NCBI RefSeq assembly: GCF_036409155.1
Contig: NZ_JAZGLW010000002.1
Location: 186,001-250,000, forward strand
DNA: 64,000 nt
Direction of reading: 5' to 3'
Source: Mycobacterium sp. 050128
GTDB lineage: Bacteria > Actinomycetota > Actinomycetes > Mycobacteriales > Mycobacteriaceae
Shown piece by piece: positions 57,544 through 64,000 of this stretch. Both the position numbers and the translations under genes were made by a program. Position 1 is the stretch's first letter, and each line of letters starts with the position of its first letter. The notes beneath the pieces are model-generated. The model was not told where the DNA came from. It ran no database searches and worked only from the letters and a program-made list of their open reading frames with translations.

Positions 57544-59463
57544 TTGGGTCCCACGCTATTCAAGCCATCCATCGACTGGTCGTCGGCACTCGTGGACTCG
57601 TTGCAATGGGTCGCGATCGCCTGGGCGGTCGGCGCCGTGTGTCTGATCGTCGTGCTGACAGCATTCAGGTTCTTCACGCCCTGGGGCCGCCAGTTCTGGC
57701 GGATCACCCGCGGCTATTTCGTCGGCCCGGCCAGTGTCAGGGTGTGGCTGCTACTGGGGGTGCTGCTCCTGTCGGTGCTGCTTGCCGTGCGGCTCACCGT
57801 GCTGCTCAGTTACCAGGGCAACGACCTGTACACGTCGGTGCAGATCGCGGTCCAGGGCACGGCTGCCGGCGATGACACCGTCAAACAGTCTGGTATTCAT
57901 GGCTTTTACATGTCGTTGCTGATTTTCAGCGTGTTGGCCACGCTCTACGTCGTCCGGTTCATGCTCGACATCTACATCACCCAGCGGTTCATCATCTCGT
58001 GGCGGATGTGGTTGACGGCTCACCTGACCGACGACTGGCTGGACGGCAAGGCCTATTACCGAGATCTGTTCATCGACAACACGATTGACAACCCCGACCA
58101 GCGTATCCAGCAGGACATCGACATCTTCACCACGAACGCCGGCGGCACCCCGAACAACCCGTCCAACGGGACGGGCAGCACGCTGCTGTTCGGGGCCGTG
58201 AATGCGGTCGCTTCGGTGATCTCGTTCGCCGCCATCCTGTGGAACCTGTCCGGGGACCTGACCCTTTTCGGTTTCACGTTGCCGCGGGCCATGTTCTGGA
58301 CGGTGCTGGTCTATGTGCTGATCGCGACGGTCGTCGCGATTTGGCTTGGGCGCCCGCTGATTTGGCTTAGCTTCAACAACGAGAAACTCAACGCCGCCTT
58401 CCGGTATGCCTTGGTGCGGCTGCGCGACGCCGCGGAAGCGGTCGGCTTCTATCGCGGCGAGCGGGTGGAGCGCTCGCAGTTGTGGCGGCGCTTCACGCCG
58501 ATCATCGACAACTATCGCAAGTTCGTCCGCCGGACCATCATCTTCAACGGCTGGAACTGGTCGGTGTCGCAGGCGATTGTCCCGCTGCCGTGGATCATTC
58601 AGGCACCGCGGTTGTTCGCCGGCAAGATCAACTTCGGCGATGTCGGTCAGACGGCAACGGCCTTCGGCAACATTCACGACTCGCTGTCGTTCTTCCGGAA
58701 CAACTACGACGCGTTCGCCTCGTTCCGGGCGGCCATCATCCGGTTGCACGGATTGGTCGACGCCAATGCCCAGGGTCGCGCGCTGCCCGCGGTGCTGGTT
58801 AAACCGAGCCAGGACAAGGCGGTTGAGCTGGCCGGTATCGAGGTCCGCACGCCGGCGGGAGATCAGCTGATCGACTCGCTCGACATCGAGCTCGACACCG
58901 GCGACACGCTGGTGATCACCGGGCGGTCCGGCGCCGGCAAGACCACGCTGCTGCGCAGTCTGGCCGAATTGTGGCCGTACGCCTCGGGAACACTGTGCCG
59001 CCCGGACGGTGACAACGCGACGATGTTCCTCTCGCAGTTGCCCTACGTGCCGCTGGGCAGTCTGCGCGGCGTGGTGTGCTACCCGAACTCGCCGGATCAC
59101 ATCAGCGATGGCGAGCTGCACGAGGTGCTGACCAAGGTGGCGCTGGCCCCGCTGATCCAACGCCTCGACGAAGAGCAGGACTGGGCCAAGGTGCTCTCGC
59201 CGGGTGAGCAGCAGCGGGTTGCCTTCGCCCGGATTCTGCTCACCAAGCCGCGCGCCGTCTTCCTAGACGAAGCCACCTCCGCGCTCGACGAGGGGCTGGA
59301 ATTCGCGCTGTATCAACTACTGCGCAGCGAACTTCCGGAGTGTGTCGTGGTCAGCGTCAGCCACCGCAACACCGTCGAGCAGCATCACGAACAAGAGCTG
59401 CAGTTGCTCGGCGGCGGCCGTTGGCAGCTCGGGCCGGTCGGCGAGGAGCCCGCGACGGTTTAG
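57544..59463 (+). CDS. bacA: BacA/SbmA-type vitamin B12 and peptide ABC importer
   Basis: 639 aa from TTG 57544, exactly the length of Rv1819c; AAGGAG is at 57529-57534. The membrane domain (about 1-375; [21 protein letters not shown] and WNLSG are family signatures) precedes an ABC ATPase domain (about 410-639) with Walker [14 protein letters not shown] and signature LSPGEQQR. In M. tuberculosis this homodimer imports cobalamin and hydrophilic peptides such as bleomycin and affects chronic infection. The next gene is convergent 4 bp away; the PE_PGRS33 gene of H37Rv is not present. Confidence 0.97.
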   Translation: MGPTLFKPSIDWSSALVDSLQWVAIAWAVGAVCLIVVLTAFRFFTPWGRQFWRITRGYFVGPASVRVWLLLGVLLLSVLLAVRLTVLLSYQGNDLYTSVQIAVQGTAAGDDTVKQSGIHGFYMSLLIFSVLATLYVVRFMLDIYITQRFIISWRMWLTAHLTDDWLDGKAYYRDLFIDNTIDNPDQRIQQDIDIFTTNAGGTPNNPSNGTGSTLLFGAVNAVASVISFAAILWNLSGDLTLFGFTLPRAMFWTVLVYVLIATVVAIWLGRPLIWLSFNNEKLNAAFRYALVRLRDAAEAVGFYRGERVERSQLWRRFTPIIDNYRKFVRRTIIFNGWNWSVSQAIVPLPWIIQAPRLFAGKINFGDVGQTATAFGNIHDSLSFFRNNYDAFASFRAAIIRLHGLVDANAQGRALPAVLVKPSQDKAVELAGIEVRTPAGDQLIDSLDIELDTGDTLVITGRSGAGKTTLLRSLAELWPYASGTLCRPDGDNATMFLSQLPYVPLGSLRGVVCYPNSPDHISDGELHEVLTKVALAPLIQRLDEEQDWAKVLSPGEQQRVAFARILLTKPRAVFLDEATSALDEGLEFALYQLLRSELPECVVVSVSHRNTVEQHHEQELQLLGGGRWQLGPVGEEPATV

Positions 59464-59467
59464 CGCG

Positions 59468-60940
59468 CTACGCGCCCGCGGCCTGTTGGGCCGCGTGCGT
59501 TCCGGCACGGCGGCCGAAGAACGAGCCCTCGCCCAGCTGGGTGCCGCTGGCGTAGCCCTTGCCGTCCTGGGCGATGTTGGACGCACAGGCCCCGACCGCG
59601 TACAGGCCGGATATCACGGTCCCGTCCGCGCGGCGCACCTCACCGTCCACGGAGGTGGCCAGACCACCGACTGTGAATCCGGCGTACATGGCCTTGCCCA
59701 ATGACATGTCGAACGCGCCCCAAGGGCCTTTGTCCTGTGCCGCAAGGAATTCCGGCTGCTTGTGGAAATCGGGGTCCTCGCCCTTGGCGGCGAACTCGTT
59801 GTACCGGTCCAGCGTCGCGGCCAGGTTGCCCTCTGGGATGCCAAGGGCCGCTTCCATTTCGGCGACGGTTTCCCAGCCGTCGATCAGTGGCACCAGCGGC
59901 ATCGTCGGATGTTCCAGGTGTGCCTCGTCGACGATCAAGTACGCGGCACTGTCTGGCTGGTCCATGATGAATCCGGACGTGCGGGAGTGGTAGCAATCCT
60001 CGGTGACGAACCGCTGCCCGAGCTTGTTCACGATGATCCCGGTCAGGAGAATCGACGGCGGGTACGGCGGAGCGGTGATGAAGATCTGGTCCATGTGCTG
60101 GGTGGCGCCACCGGCCGATACCCCCATCCGGATACCGAGGCCGTCGTCGTAGGTGTTGCCCAGCACGAACGGCTTCTCGGCCAGCTTCGGCGTGTACTTG
60201 GCTACCATCTCCGGGTTCATCACGAATCCCCCGGCGGCAATGATGACCGTCTTTGCTTTGATCGCACCGGTTTCGGTGAACCGCTTCCACGTCACCCCGG
60301 TCACTCGGGCTTCGGGGCCGGAATCATCCACGATCAGTTCCGTCGCGCCGGTCTCGTAGCGGATCTGCACGCCCAGGTTTGCGGCCCGCTTGAGCAGCAG
60401 GTCGATCACCATGCTGGCACCGCCGGTGTCACCGGGCACCGGCACCTTGTGGCCGCGTGGTGCCGGCACCGCCTGCTCCAGGAAGGGCCACACCTTTTCG
60501 TTGCCGGTGAACATCAATCCCTCGGTATTGGGCTGGATCACCGCTTTGCCCGGGAAGTAGCTGCGCTCGAACTGGAAACCCAGATCCTCCAGCCATTCGA
60601 AGTGCTCGACACTGCCGTCGCTGTATGCCCGAATCTTCTCCAGGTCGGGCTCACGAGATACCGCGACGAGGTACTTGTACATCTCCTCGGCGGAGTCTTC
60701 ATGCCCGGTGGCCTGCTGGACCGCCGTCCCGCCACCCAGGTAGAAGTGGCCTCCGGCCATCGATGTGGTGCCGCCCGCCGCAGCGGCGCGCTCGAGGACC
60801 AGGACCCGCGCGCCGGCGGCTGCCGCGCTCACTGCCGCGCAGCCACCGCCGATGCCGAAGCCGATCACGAGCACGTCGACGTCGTCCGACCACGACGTCA
60901 CTGTGTCCGCCTTGACCGTTGCTGGAATCTCGGTGCTCAC
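59468..60940 (-). CDS. FAD-dependent fumarate reductase/3-ketosteroid dehydrogenase-like protein (Rv1817-like)
   Basis: 490 aa from GTG 60940. A flavoprotein of the succinate dehydrogenase/fumarate reductase FAD family: FAD motif VDVLVIGFGIGGGCAAVSAA (about 24-43), GGTTSMAGGHFYLGGGT after it, and a C-terminal GLYAVGACASNIAQDGKGYASGTQLGEGSFFGR. KstD-like enzymes desaturate steroids; whether this one does is not settled. Its start overlaps the stop of the VOC gene (GTGA), so the two are coupled. Confidence 0.88.
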   Translation of the reverse strand: MSTEIPATVKADTVTSWSDDVDVLVIGFGIGGGCAAVSAAAAGARVLVLERAAAAGGTTSMAGGHFYLGGGTAVQQATGHEDSAEEMYKYLVAVSREPDLEKIRAYSDGSVEHFEWLEDLGFQFERSYFPGKAVIQPNTEGLMFTGNEKVWPFLEQAVPAPRGHKVPVPGDTGGASMVIDLLLKRAANLGVQIRYETGATELIVDDSGPEARVTGVTWKRFTETGAIKAKTVIIAAGGFVMNPEMVAKYTPKLAEKPFVLGNTYDDGLGIRMGVSAGGATQHMDQIFITAPPYPPSILLTGIIVNKLGQRFVTEDCYHSRTSGFIMDQPDSAAYLIVDEAHLEHPTMPLVPLIDGWETVAEMEAALGIPEGNLAATLDRYNEFAAKGEDPDFHKQPEFLAAQDKGPWGAFDMSLGKAMYAGFTVGGLATSVDGEVRRADGTVISGLYAVGACASNIAQDGKGYASGTQLGEGSFFGRRAGTHAAQQAAGA

Positions 60941-61437
60941 CCTTGCTCCTGTTTGATGTAGTCGTAAAACGCCCTCATCTCGGGCGAGACGTACGCGATT
61001 TCCACAAACGGCACACCCGCCTGTGGCGCCGCGATATACGCGAATTGGATTCCGCCGGGCATCACGCCCTGCTGCACCACCGCGGCGCCGTGATTGGCGG
61101 CGTCGGCCAGTGCCGCGTCGAATTTCTCGGGGGTTTCGGCCTCCATGCAGATGTGGTGCAGACCTGGCCCGCAGTCACGAAGAAATTCACTATAGATGTT
61201 CTCCCCGCTGACTGGTTCGATGAGCTCCAGCTGCATGTCGCCGAGATAGCTCAAGGAGATGTGAGCGATGAAGTCGGCCGGCTTGCCACGGTAGCTACAG
61301 CTGTCCGGAGCAAAGTGCACGTCGGGTATCCGCACCCACTTCCGGACGCCTAACAGGCCGGTGAGAGCCGTTTCGGTGGCATCCAGATTCTGGGTAACCC
61401 AGGCGATCTGTATCGGTGATTGAACTCCAAGCGTCAT
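60937..61437 (-). CDS. VOC-superfamily (glyoxalase-like) protein
   Basis: 166 aa. Two beta-alpha-beta-beta-beta modules of the VOC fold (PIQIAWVTQNLDATETALTGLLG at the start; GLHHICMEAETPEKFDAALADA in the second half). Metal-ligand His and Glu residues are suggested at the expected ends (HHI, LELIE, FVEIAY). Possible activities are glyoxalase, epimerase or ring-cleavage dioxygenase. No H37Rv gene is recalled here, so it is an extra gene of this lineage, coupled to the flavoprotein. The pair may act on one substrate. Confidence 0.85.
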   Translation of the reverse strand: MTLGVQSPIQIAWVTQNLDATETALTGLLGVRKWVRIPDVHFAPDSCSYRGKPADFIAHISLSYLGDMQLELIEPVSGENIYSEFLRDCGPGLHHICMEAETPEKFDAALADAANHGAAVVQQGVMPGGIQFAYIAAPQAGVPFVEIAYVSPEMRAFYDYIKQEQG

Positions 61438-61526
61438 CGTTTGGCAGGATAGCCCAGTCTGTCGGCCACCAGAAAGGCCTAGAAATTCTTTGCCGAAATC
61501 CGCCGCTCGGCACCCGGAAGCGCCGG

Positions 61527-61540
61527 GTGAACATGTTCTA
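61527..61540 (-). promoter_or_regulatory. KstR-like motif upstream of the VOC/flavoprotein pair
   Basis: TAGAACATGTTCAC on the minus strand matches the KstR motif TNNAACNNGTTNNA at all but one fixed position. It lies about 90 bp before the VOC start. KstR controls steroid catabolism, which would suit a KstD-like flavoprotein. Single short motifs are weak evidence. Confidence 0.3.
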
Positions 61541-61560
61541 ATTCAGAACCCGACCGCGGG

Positions 61561-62262
61561 TCAGTGCTGGACGAGCATGTCCACCAGCAGCGCGAGCTGG
61601 GTGTTGAACACGGCTTCCGGATCGGTCAGGGTGTCGGCGCCGTATTGTCCGAACACCTCGAGGCTGATGGCGCCCACCACCCCGGCCCAGAACAAGAAGC
61701 ACTTGGCGATGACGGCGTCGTCGCCGGGAAAGCTGAACTCTTGCCTGATCCGGTCGAAGTCCGACGACATCGGTTGCGGGACAACGGTATTGGTCAGTCG
61801 GATGTCGCCGGTCGTGATCCCGGCGGCGATGGCGTCGAAGATGGCGCCCACCACGCGGGTGCCGACTCCGCCGGTGCGTTCCGCGGGCGCGTGATAACCG
61901 GGGACCGGGCTGCCGTACAACAGGGCCCACTGGGCGGGGTGCTCCACCGCCCAGCGCCGCGCCGCCCGCGCGATCGCGACGACGTCGTCACTCCACACTT
62001 CGTCCGCGGTGTCGCGGGCTCGGTCCACCGCGTTGGCCAGGTCGGAGTAGGCGTCGATGAGCAGCAGGGTGAGCAGTTCGTCCCGGCTGGACACATACCG
62101 GTACACCGCCGAGGAAACCATGCCCAGGTCGCGAGCTATCGCGCGGAGCGACAGCCCGCCCGCGCCGCGATCGACCAGGTGGCGACGGCCCAGCTCGACG
62201 ATGCGCGCCTCGATCTGTTCCCGCGACTCCTGGCGTTTGCCCACGTCGTCAGTCTCGCACAA
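61561..62262 (-). CDS. TetR-family regulator (Rv1816-like)
   Basis: 233 aa from TTG 62262, close to Rv1816 (234 aa). The N-terminal TetR helix-turn-helix is VELGRRHLVDRGAGGLSLRAIARDLGMVSSAVYRYVSSRDELLT; the C-terminal ligand domain follows. An ATG at 62304 would add 14 residues but would put the start inside an operator-like palindrome. GTG 62244 is a further option. Mutations in Rv1816 have been linked to reduced drug susceptibility by a study I recall. It is divergent from the Ddn-like gene and probably controls it. Confidence 0.88.
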   Translation of the reverse strand: MCETDDVGKRQESREQIEARIVELGRRHLVDRGAGGLSLRAIARDLGMVSSAVYRYVSSRDELLTLLLIDAYSDLANAVDRARDTADEVWSDDVVAIARAARRWAVEHPAQWALLYGSPVPGYHAPAERTGGVGTRVVGAIFDAIAAGITTGDIRLTNTVVPQPMSSDFDRIRQEFSFPGDDAVIAKCFLFWAGVVGAISLEVFGQYGADTLTDPEAVFNTQLALLVDMLVQH

Positions 62263-62286
62263 ACCGAGAACACCGCTCTTGTTTTT

Positions 62287-62332
62287 CGATGACTGTTGTG
62301 TCATCGTGACCATGCAAGAGAGCACTGCTCTC
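62287..62332. promoter_or_regulatory. Two palindromes in the TetR/Ddn-like divergent region
   Basis: Site 1, CGATGAC-TGTTGT-GTCATCG (62287-62306), is a 7-6-7 repeat. Site 2, GAGAGCA-C-TGCTCTC (62318-62332), is a perfect 15-bp palindrome typical of TetR operators. Both lie in the 103-bp gap between the TetR start (62262) and the Ddn-like start (62366). They are the probable binding sites for the regulator. Confidence 0.65.
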
Positions 62333-62365
62333 AGAACGTCCAGGCCGACCGAGAGAGGATCCACC

Positions 62366-62812
62366 ATGTCCACCACCCGCTACGAGGAACCCAACAGTGT
62401 CACCCGTGCCGGTAACGCCGTGATCCGATGGCTCGCCGAACTCGGGGTCAGCATCGCGGGGACCCGGGCGCTGCGCGTCCGCGGGCGCAAGTCGGGAAAG
62501 CCGCGCGCGGTGGTGATCAACCTGTTGACCATCGACGGCGTGGACTATCTCGTGTCGCCGCGAGGCAATACCCAGTGGGCACGCAACGTGCGTGCCGCCG
62601 GCGTCGTCGAGGTGGGGCCGCGGTGGCGGCGCAAACACCTCACGGCCACCGAGGTCGAGGATGCGGCCAAACCCGCGGTGCTGAAACGGTACCTGGACCG
62701 ATGGTACTGGCAGGTCAAGGGCTATGTGGCCGGCCTGACGCCGGATTCCAGCGAGGACGAGTTTCGCGGGGGCGCCCCGTCCATACCGGTGTTCGTGCTC
62801 CGGTCACAGTGA
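62366..62812 (+). CDS. Ddn-family F420-dependent oxidoreductase-like protein (TetR-divergent)
   Basis: 148 aa. DUF385/Ddn split-barrel fold: GTRALRVRGRKSGKPRAVVINLLTIDGVDYLV, then GNTQWARNVRAAGVVEVGPRWRR and PSIPVFVLR at the end. It is similar in pattern to but longer than the protein at 6860-7249. It is transcribed away from the TetR gene and is its likely target; such pairs often serve detoxification. Start by ATG with GAGAGAGG about 9 nt before. The stop is 6 bp from the convergent protease gene. Confidence 0.9.
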   Translation: MSTTRYEEPNSVTRAGNAVIRWLAELGVSIAGTRALRVRGRKSGKPRAVVINLLTIDGVDYLVSPRGNTQWARNVRAAGVVEVGPRWRRKHLTATEVEDAAKPAVLKRYLDRWYWQVKGYVAGLTPDSSEDEFRGGAPSIPVFVLRSQ

Positions 62813-62818
62813 CGCGCG

Positions 62819-63499
62819 CTAGCCGCCGTTGAGCTGCCCCGCCATGTCCTGGTGGACCTGTTCGGAGGTGGACCGCCACGAGACCGCCGCGGGAAAGTCG
62901 CCCCACATGCTGTTGAAGATCCCGACGATCTGCCCCGGACCGGCGGCGGAGGCCAAATACACCGGTCCGCCGGAGTCGCCCGGATGGCTCTGGACACCGT
63001 GGGACATGGTGAACCAGCCGTTGTTCACCGCCTCGACGGTCCCGCAGGTTTCGCCGGTGGAGACGCCGAAGTGGCAGACCGCTTGCCCCGGCTGCAGCGC
63101 GACGTTCGGGCTCGACACCAGCGGCCGTCCGCCCGGCAGGATGTTGTTCAGCGCAATGTTGGGATCCAGCGCGATCACTTCGTAGTCGCTGATGGCCTGG
63201 TCGACGGCGACGGTCGAGCCGCTGGGGGTGTCGTCGCGGAAGGTTGCGAGATGCCCGATCGGGTTGCGGTTTCTGTCGGTGACGATGTTTCCGGTGCTGC
63301 GGCAATGCCCGGCGGTGTACGCGATTCTCGCGGCCTGATCGACGTAGCCCAGGGTGCACAGCCGGTTGTCCTGCAGGATCTCCATGCCCGGGGACACCAC
63401 CACCGGGTCTGCGTGGGCCGTGGCCGCCGGCAAACCGGGTGTAAAGGCCACGGCGGCAATCGCCGCGACCACTACGCGAAGTGCCATGCGATGCACCAT
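62819..63499 (-). CDS. Secreted chymotrypsin-like serine protease (Rv1815-like)
   Basis: 226 aa from ATG 63499. Sec signal peptide with predicted cleavage after Ala30 (ATAHA then DPVVV). Trypsin-fold with triad His65 (YTAGHCRS), Asp105 (SDYEVIAL) and Ser176 (HPGDSGGPV). Cys48/Cys66 and Cys142/Cys152 can form two disulfides, as in Streptomyces griseus-type proteases. No pro-region is apparent. It should act outside the cell; the substrate is unknown. It matches Rv1815 (221 aa) and precedes the sterol-desaturase-like gene as in H37Rv. Confidence 0.92.
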   Translation of the reverse strand: MVHRMALRVVVAAIAAVAFTPGLPAATAHADPVVVSPGMEILQDNRLCTLGYVDQAARIAYTAGHCRSTGNIVTDRNRNPIGHLATFRDDTPSGSTVAVDQAISDYEVIALDPNIALNNILPGGRPLVSSPNVALQPGQAVCHFGVSTGETCGTVEAVNNGWFTMSHGVQSHPGDSGGPVYLASAAGPGQIVGIFNSMWGDFPAAVSWRSTSEQVHQDMAGQLNGG

Positions 63500-63618
63500 G
63501 GACGGACTCCGTTCCGTCAAGGCCGGCGGGTGCTCCGACCACAAGTTGAGATTACGTCGTTACTGTTTCGTCATCGACCTTTTCGCGCTAGCCGGGGCCG
63601 GCGTTACAGGGACGGCAG

Positions 63619-64000
63619 TTACGACGACGTCGCCAACCGAACGGACTCGTCGGTCGCGGCGGCCGGGCGCGGAGTCCAGCCCGGCGGTCCGAATACGTAA
63701 CCCAGCCGGTCGCGCAGCCGGCTCGCCGAGCGCCAGTCGCGCCCGATCGCGATGTATTCGCGGGTCTGCAGGTTCCAGATGTTGAAGGTGTCCACCTGCT
63801 TGGTGAGCCCGTAATGCGGGCGGAACAGCTCGACCTGGAAGCTGCCGAACAGGCGGTCCCAGATGATGAAGATGCCGCCGTAGTTCTTGTCGAGGTACAC
63901 CTTGTCCATGCCGTGGTGCACGCGGTGGTGGGACGGCGTATTGAAGACGAACTCGATCGGTCGCGCGAGCTTGCCGATCCGCTCGGTGTGCACCCAGTAC
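63619..64000 (-). CDS. Sterol desaturase/fatty-acid hydroxylase-like protein, 3' part (Rv1814/erg3-like)
   Basis: The last 127 codons or so of a gene entering from the right edge. The visible part carries a histidine box SHHRVHHGMDK and the family segment YLDKNYGGIFIIWDRLFGSF, both typical of membrane di-iron sterol C5-desaturases/fatty-acid hydroxylases. Its start and the first two His boxes are outside the window. Rv1814 is annotated erg3 in M. tuberculosis although the organism does not make cholesterol. The C-terminus is extended and basic/proline-rich (PPGWTPRPAAATDES). Confidence 0.92.
   Translation of the reverse strand, partial: YWVHTERIGKLARPIEFVFNTPSHHRVHHGMDKVYLDKNYGGIFIIWDRLFGSFQVELFRPHYGLTKQVDTFNIWNLQTREYIAIGRDWRSASRLRDRLGYVFGPPGWTPRPAAATDESVRLATSS

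Overview
The window is chromosomal DNA of a Mycobacterium, most likely a slow-growing non-tuberculous species. The evidence is high G+C, GTG/TTG starts, mycobacterial marker genes (apa, garA, secA2, mcdR, bacA, glcB, a 13E12 HNH gene) and a gene order that follows the M. tuberculosis H37Rv interval Rv1814-Rv1873 in inverted orientation. Rv numbers below are recalled synteny and family knowledge; no database search was run.

Layout. (1) Positions 1-9034 form an accessory-looking left end: the tail of ahpC, ahpD, an alpha-amylase-family glycosidase, an Rv1873-like DUF1810 gene, lldD2, a CGNR zinc-finger regulator, an ATP-dependent Lon protease (absent from M. tuberculosis) and a group made of a Ddn-like protein, a TfoX-N protein, an endonuclease III-like protein and a DUF72 protein. 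(2) 9079-22751 holds the Rv1868-Rv1867-Rv1866 group, a UppP paralogue, DUF427, an SDR, phosphoketolase, a CPBP protease, adhA and two small GlsB/YeaQ membrane proteins. (3) 22829-26691 holds apa and the molybdate transporter modABC. (4) 26947-31457 holds an atypical SDR, ndh, a hotdog thioesterase, an sRNA that matches MrsI with its IdeR-controlled promoter, and the blaI/blaR-like pair. (5) 31558-42630 holds gnd1, guaB1, two CNNM/CorC-like membrane proteins behind a structured leader, malate synthase glcB, an Rv1836c-like von Willebrand A protein and a haloalkane dehalogenase. (6) 42644-53304 holds an SOS-controlled 13E12 gene, gcvP with a tandem glycine riboswitch, mcdR, Rv1829, Rv1828, garA, gcvH, the DUF881/Sbp membrane genes and pgsA2. 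(7) 53356-64000 holds secA2, ilvG, bacA, a flavoprotein/VOC pair, a TetR regulator with a divergent Ddn-like gene, a secreted serine protease and the 3' part of a sterol-desaturase-like gene.

How the genes work together. Glycine cleavage (gcvP with its riboswitch, gcvH) sits next to garA, the FHA regulator of the 2-oxoglutarate/glutamate node, and glcB completes a glyoxylate theme. Redox genes recur: ahpCD, lldD2, ndh and two Ddn-like proteins. The strongest regulatory finds are the MrsI-like sRNA under an IdeR box, a leaderless SOS-box promoter on the 13E12 gene, an HspR-like HAIR element ahead of lon, paired BlaI-type operators, two SigF-like promoters, and the structured leader of the CorC-like pair.

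Compared with the remembered H37Rv order, several genes are missing at clean junctions: the urease cluster, PE_PGRS33, PE_PGRS34 with its neighbouring toxin-antitoxin pair, and Rv1834/Rv1835c. I saw no insertion sequence, prophage, CRISPR array, tRNA or rRNA.
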